Shown here: positions 8,113 to 10,671 of the stretch, piece after piece
Numbering within the stretch: the first letter of the stretch is position 1
Layout of the letters: each line of letters opens with the position of its first letter
Assembly: GCA_003024985.2 (NCBI GenBank)
Contig: PXIH01S0005718.1
DNA length: 10,671 nucleotides
DNA from: Euperipatoides rowelli
Taxonomy: Eukaryota; Onychophora; Udeonychophora; Euonychophora; Peripatopsidae
Direction: 5' to 3' (one strand)
The notes under the pieces: model-generated
Seen by the model: only the letters and a program-made list of their open reading frames with translations
What the model was told of the DNA's origin: nothing
Databases searched by the model: none
Position numbers and translations under genes: made by a program

Positions 8113-8317
8113 TGGTCGGGATTCCCAACCTGGCGATGCCTCTCCCCGACCCATGAATGACAGTCAGTACAGTGTGAATGTCACTTACAGGCCCACCACA
8201 TCGTCAGTCAACGGACCTAGTGCTGGTGATGGATACTCACCTAACTCTTCCCAGATTTCTGTGGATGGACAACATCAACTCGTCAGCCGAAATATTTCGA
8301 AAAACACTACACAACAG
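8113..8317 (+). CDS. Internal coding exon of an unrecognised Ser/Asn/Pro/Gln-rich protein
   Basis: This exon is 205 nt, bounded by CATCAG at the 5' side and ACAACAG/GTAAGA at the 3' side. It begins with the last base of a split codon (upstream intron phase 2), then carries 68 complete codons and ends on a codon boundary (downstream intron phase 0). Only this frame stays open; the other two + frames hit TGA within about 50 bases. Base composition is about half G+C, in sharp contrast to the AT-rich flanks. The peptide starts GRDSQPGDASPRPMNDSQYS and ends SRNISKNTTQQ. It is rich in Ser, Asn, Thr, Pro, Gln and Gly, with no Cys or Trp and few hydrophobic residues, so it is probably disordered. Five N-x-S/T sequons occur at exon residues N15, N22, N44, N60 and N64, which would matter only if the segment is extracellular. 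I do not recognise the family; a linker or tail of a signalling, nuclear or cell-surface protein are all possible. The first and last parts of the gene lie in other exons. Confidence 0.82.
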
Positions 8318-8323
8318 GTAAGA
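8318..8323 (+). other. 5' splice site GTAAGA
   Basis: CAG|GTAAGA at the exon end closely matches the metazoan U1 donor consensus. The reading frame continues open for 23 codons past it (to 8386), but the downstream sequence is AT-rich and low-complexity like an intron, so the boundary is placed at 8317/8318. Confidence 0.85.
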
Positions 8324-8453
8324 TCAATTTCTCTAATTATATTTTACAAAAATGCATACATTTTTTTAAAAACAGTTAATTACTAGTTTTTTTTTTTTAA
8401 GAATATTGAATAATTGGTATTTGTAAAGCAATAGACTATATCCCAAAATGGGG

Positions 8454-8470
8454 CATGGATAGTATCCATG
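8454..8470. repeat. Perfect 8-bp-arm palindrome CATGGATA-G-TATCCATG
   Basis: Two 8-base arms are exactly complementary around a single central G, within the putative intron. The size and single occurrence are compatible with chance or with a dimeric binding site. No second copy is seen in the window. Confidence 0.9.
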
Positions 8471-8658
8471 TAAAGTTCATGTTCATTGGTATGAGATAGT
8501 GTATTTCATAGGGGCCAGCTTACCCTAGTATTCCCCTAAAAATGTGTGGTTTTTTTTTTAATCACAGTATTATCCTCACTTTTATTGTCAATTCATTTTG
8601 GGGTAGTACTATTTAAATTATTTTGTCAACTTGGTTTTATCGACAACTATTATCCAAC

Positions 8659-8903
8659 TTAAAATTACTGATAGAACTAACCTTTTTTGTATTCTTACAC
8701 CATGGAAACATGTAATCCCCAGGATTGTTGTTCAGTTAAAAAAATTTATAATAGAACCATCTTTTTTTTTTAATAGTCAACAGCCCCTTCATATTTTCTA
8801 TATTGTAGCATTTCAAGTAGATAAAATTAAAATTTGAGTGTTCTCCCCTGCCAATTTTTATTCTAAATTTAAAATTACTGATAGAGCAAGACTTTTTTTT
8901 TTT
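8659..8903 (+). repeat. Direct repeat pair, spacing 210, each followed by a T tract
   Basis: TTAAAATTACTGATAGA occurs identically at 8659-8675 and 8869-8885. The first is followed by CTTTTTTG and the second by a T run of about 12 ending in TTGTTCAG. A weaker related stretch, TTTATAATAGAACCATC with a T run, lies between them near 8745-8770. This looks like a decayed tandem or segmental repeat. The second copy supplies the pyrimidine tract of the acceptor at 8909. Confidence 0.6.
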
Positions 8904-8909
8904 GTTCAG

Positions 8910-8966
8910 GTAGCAACATCACCCCACCACACACCCCTTCCTGTTTTATCTCTGTTCTCAAGATGA
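8910..8966 (+). CDS. Candidate short terminal exon (18 codons plus stop)
   Basis: A long T tract ending in GTTCAG (AG at 8908-8909) is an excellent 3' splice site. Read in the phase demanded by the preceding exon (phase 0), the next codons give VATSPHHTPLPVLSLFSR and then TGA at 8964-8966. The patch is CA-rich and clearly less AT-rich than its surroundings, and its Pro/Ser/Thr content resembles the upstream exon. An AATAAA lies 223 bases past the stop (9189-9194). Against it: the exon is very short, the peptide has no recognised domain, and a T tract plus AG is common in this sequence. It could instead be an alternative 3' end or an intronic decoy. Confidence 0.35.
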   Translation, partial: VATSPHHTPLPVLSLFSR

Positions 8967-9188
8967 AAAGTTTTATAAGTTATGTTATCTTCCAATTAGA
9001 CAATTCAAATTTTCTTGCCTCACAAAATCTTACCCCCTATTGAAATCCTGAACTAATTGTTCAATGTTATTCAGTTTAATATGAAAAATAGAACTAATTT
9101 TCACATAAATATAAGAAATTAAATGCCAGTAAAGCAATCAATTAGAATTTTTAAAAATTTGCACTTTATGGGTCTAATGTTAGTTTCA

Positions 9189-9194
9189 AATAAA
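9189..9194 (+). promoter_or_regulatory. Possible polyadenylation signal AATAAA
   Basis: A canonical AATAAA hexamer lies 223 bases after the stop of the candidate terminal exon. The hexamer is frequent by chance in DNA this AT-rich, and no clear GT-rich downstream element was identified, so it is only as good as the terminal-exon call. Confidence 0.2.
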
Positions 9195-9606
9195 TAAGTG
9201 CAAGTTTTGAAATACAGATTTTTTTTTAATATGTTAATGAGCTTACAGTCTTGATAGTAGTTAAATTAACATATAGACTATTATAGACTTCTGGCAAGTA
9301 CCTTAAAACAGTTGTGTTGTCTGATATTGATTATTTGTGATGTAAATTCCATTAAATGACCTTTAATCTGATGTCTGCATGGAACGACTATAAGAGTTGC
9401 TATTCTCTATCATTTATTACTACCCTGCTGAAATTGGTTCAGGTATGTAAAGTTATTAAAAGGAATACTTGCAATGTTTAATGAACATAGTGTGGGAATC
9501 AATTCATTAAACCATTTACTACTTCACCCATCTCCCTCTGCCAAGTTAAACAGTTGTTAAAATTTAGATGGGTACACAGAACTTCACATAATATACCCAA
9601 ATAGAG

Positions 9607-9661
9607 ACAGGAATGTTCTCTTTATATCTCAAATAAAAAACAGGAATGTATTCTTTATATC
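9607..9661. repeat. Short tandem direct repeat, 33-bp period
   Basis: ACAGGAATGTTCTCTTTATA at 9607 and ACAGGAATGTATTCTTTATA at 9640 differ at two positions, and both continue with TC and then A-rich sequence. It is a minor local duplication with no coding implication. Confidence 0.8.
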
Positions 9662-10571
9662 AAAAGTTATTAATGGAACACAGATGAATCCATAAATAGT
9701 AAAAATTGATGTTATGAGAGCCCATAATTTTGTTACATCACTGACTGTTAGGTGGACAGACTCGTATAAACAGAAACCAATATGGAAACCAATGATTATA
9801 TCATTTTTATCACATCTAGCATGCTCAGTCAAAAATGGTTGTATGGTTATTAAAGGAGAACATATGAAGAGACCCACAAAAATGCTGAGATAAACAGTAA
9901 TATAACCTAAACCATGAAATCATCTCTACTAACTCTATTCCAAATTTGTTTCTAATCCGTTCATGTTCCAAAATTAAGATAGTAGCCTAATGTGACATGT
10001 AAATAAACAATATGGAAACTTTCTCAGATACTCCCTAGCACCCTAACAATTATTTTTAACAATCTATAATAGATTAAAAGTTATTGAGAAAGGTGACATA
10101 TTCCTTGATTTCCTGGACCTTTTCCTTATTTATGAATACCAATATTTTTTTTTTAATTAGTTACATATTTCTACCAATAGTAACTTGTAACAGATATTGA
10201 TGCCAAACTAGAATCATCAAATAATTATTTTGGAAGTGGACAAATACAAATATTTTTTTTTTTTAATCTGCCATATGAATTAAAACATTGCTTGTTGGAA
10301 TTTTTTATTTATTTAAAATTTTGATGATTGGATTTTTAATTTTCTTTAATAAATGATATTTTCATTGCATTGTTAATCTTTGTAGGATTAAAACTCATTT
10401 CAGTTTTGTTCACATATTACAATACATTTGGTTTTGCTTTCCAAATCATTTTTTTTTAATAAAAAAATTTTAGTCAACACAAATGCTATATATTGATCCA
10501 CTTGATAACGGATATACTGTTTGTTGAAAAGATATATTATTATATAAAGTTAAGAATATTTATATACCCAA

Positions 10572-10624
10572 TACCTTTGTAAAAACAAAGTACCGTATTT
10601 ATTTACTTTGTAAAAATTTACAAA
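10572..10624. repeat. Pair of adjacent small inverted repeats
   Basis: TACCTTTGT/ACAAAGTA (10572-10580 and 10585-10592, one bulge, AAAA loop) is followed by the perfect TTTGTAAA-AA-TTTACAAA (10607-10624). Both share the core CTTTGTAAAAA, suggesting a small duplicated palindromic unit in AT-rich DNA. No function is assigned. Confidence 0.75.
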
Positions 10625-10671
10625 AATTTGGTTATATAAATATTTTGCACTTTATATATTTCATTATATAT

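Larger units (their letters stand above)
8318..8909 (+). other. Putative intron (592 nt if the next exon is real)
   Basis: AT-rich sequence running from the strong donor to the strong acceptor TTTTTTTTTTGTTCAG at 8894-8909. It contains a 17-bp palindrome (8454-8470) and a direct repeat TTAAAATTACTGATAGA at 8659 and 8869. An open frame at 8631-8837 has no protein-like features and is taken as chance. Confidence 0.5.
8967..10570. other. AT-rich stretch, presumed 3' UTR/flank or intron
   Basis: No supported gene. A CAG/GTATGT donor-like site at 9440-9448 is preceded by about 29 open codons, but no acceptor lies within that frame before an upstream stop. A minus-strand open frame at 9629-9877 crosses short degenerate repeats and has no known domain. 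Several T runs of 8-10 occur near 10145, 10252 and 10450. Confidence 0.5.

Noticed and set aside
8318-8386. Continuation of the coding exon past 8317
   Set aside because: The frame stays open for 23 more codons, but a near-perfect GTAAGA donor marks the end and the sequence becomes AT-rich and low-complexity immediately after it.
9360-9448. Exon ending at the consensus donor CAG/GTATGT (9440-9448)
   Set aside because: About 29 open codons precede the donor, but the frame has an upstream TAA and no credible acceptor lies between that stop and the donor.

Overview
The window is AT-rich eukaryotic DNA, almost certainly from an animal. It has canonical GT-AG splice sites, long non-coding stretches, homopolymer runs of 14-18 A or T, microsatellites and decayed interspersed repeats. 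No bacterial or organellar gene organisation is visible. The contrast between a roughly half-G+C exon and a very AT-rich background, together with short non-autonomous transposons and a tRNA-derived retroposon, fits an invertebrate such as a mollusc or another lophotrochozoan. That placement is an inference and no base in the window proves it.

The only well-supported protein-coding feature is one internal exon on the + strand (8113-8317). It encodes 68 complete codons of a Ser/Thr/Asn/Pro/Gln-rich, probably disordered segment. I do not recognise the protein. A strong acceptor at 8907-8909 could start a short terminal exon (8910-8966) that joins in the correct phase and stops after 18 codons, which is a plausible but unproven 3' end. 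Bases 1-8112 would then be one or more long introns or 5' flank, and the sequence after about 9200 would be 3' flank or further intron.

The rest is a repeat landscape. Two copies of one MITE-like element (657-901 and 4842-5046) have terminal inverted repeats of about 30 bp and different 4-bp target duplications. One short tRNA-derived retroposon (3602-3706) is bracketed by a perfect 15-bp target-site duplication. Two diverged copies of a second, unclassified interspersed repeat lie at 2727-2896 and 6099-6301. A recent tandem duplication with a 195-bp period occupies 7089-7444. A perfect 19-bp-stem hairpin lies at 1239-1280, and weaker short repeats and palindromes lie after 8400.

I see no operon, CRISPR array, viral genome or recognisable multi-gene system. 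The most informative observations are the intact-boundary mobile elements and the isolated exon with its possible terminal partner.
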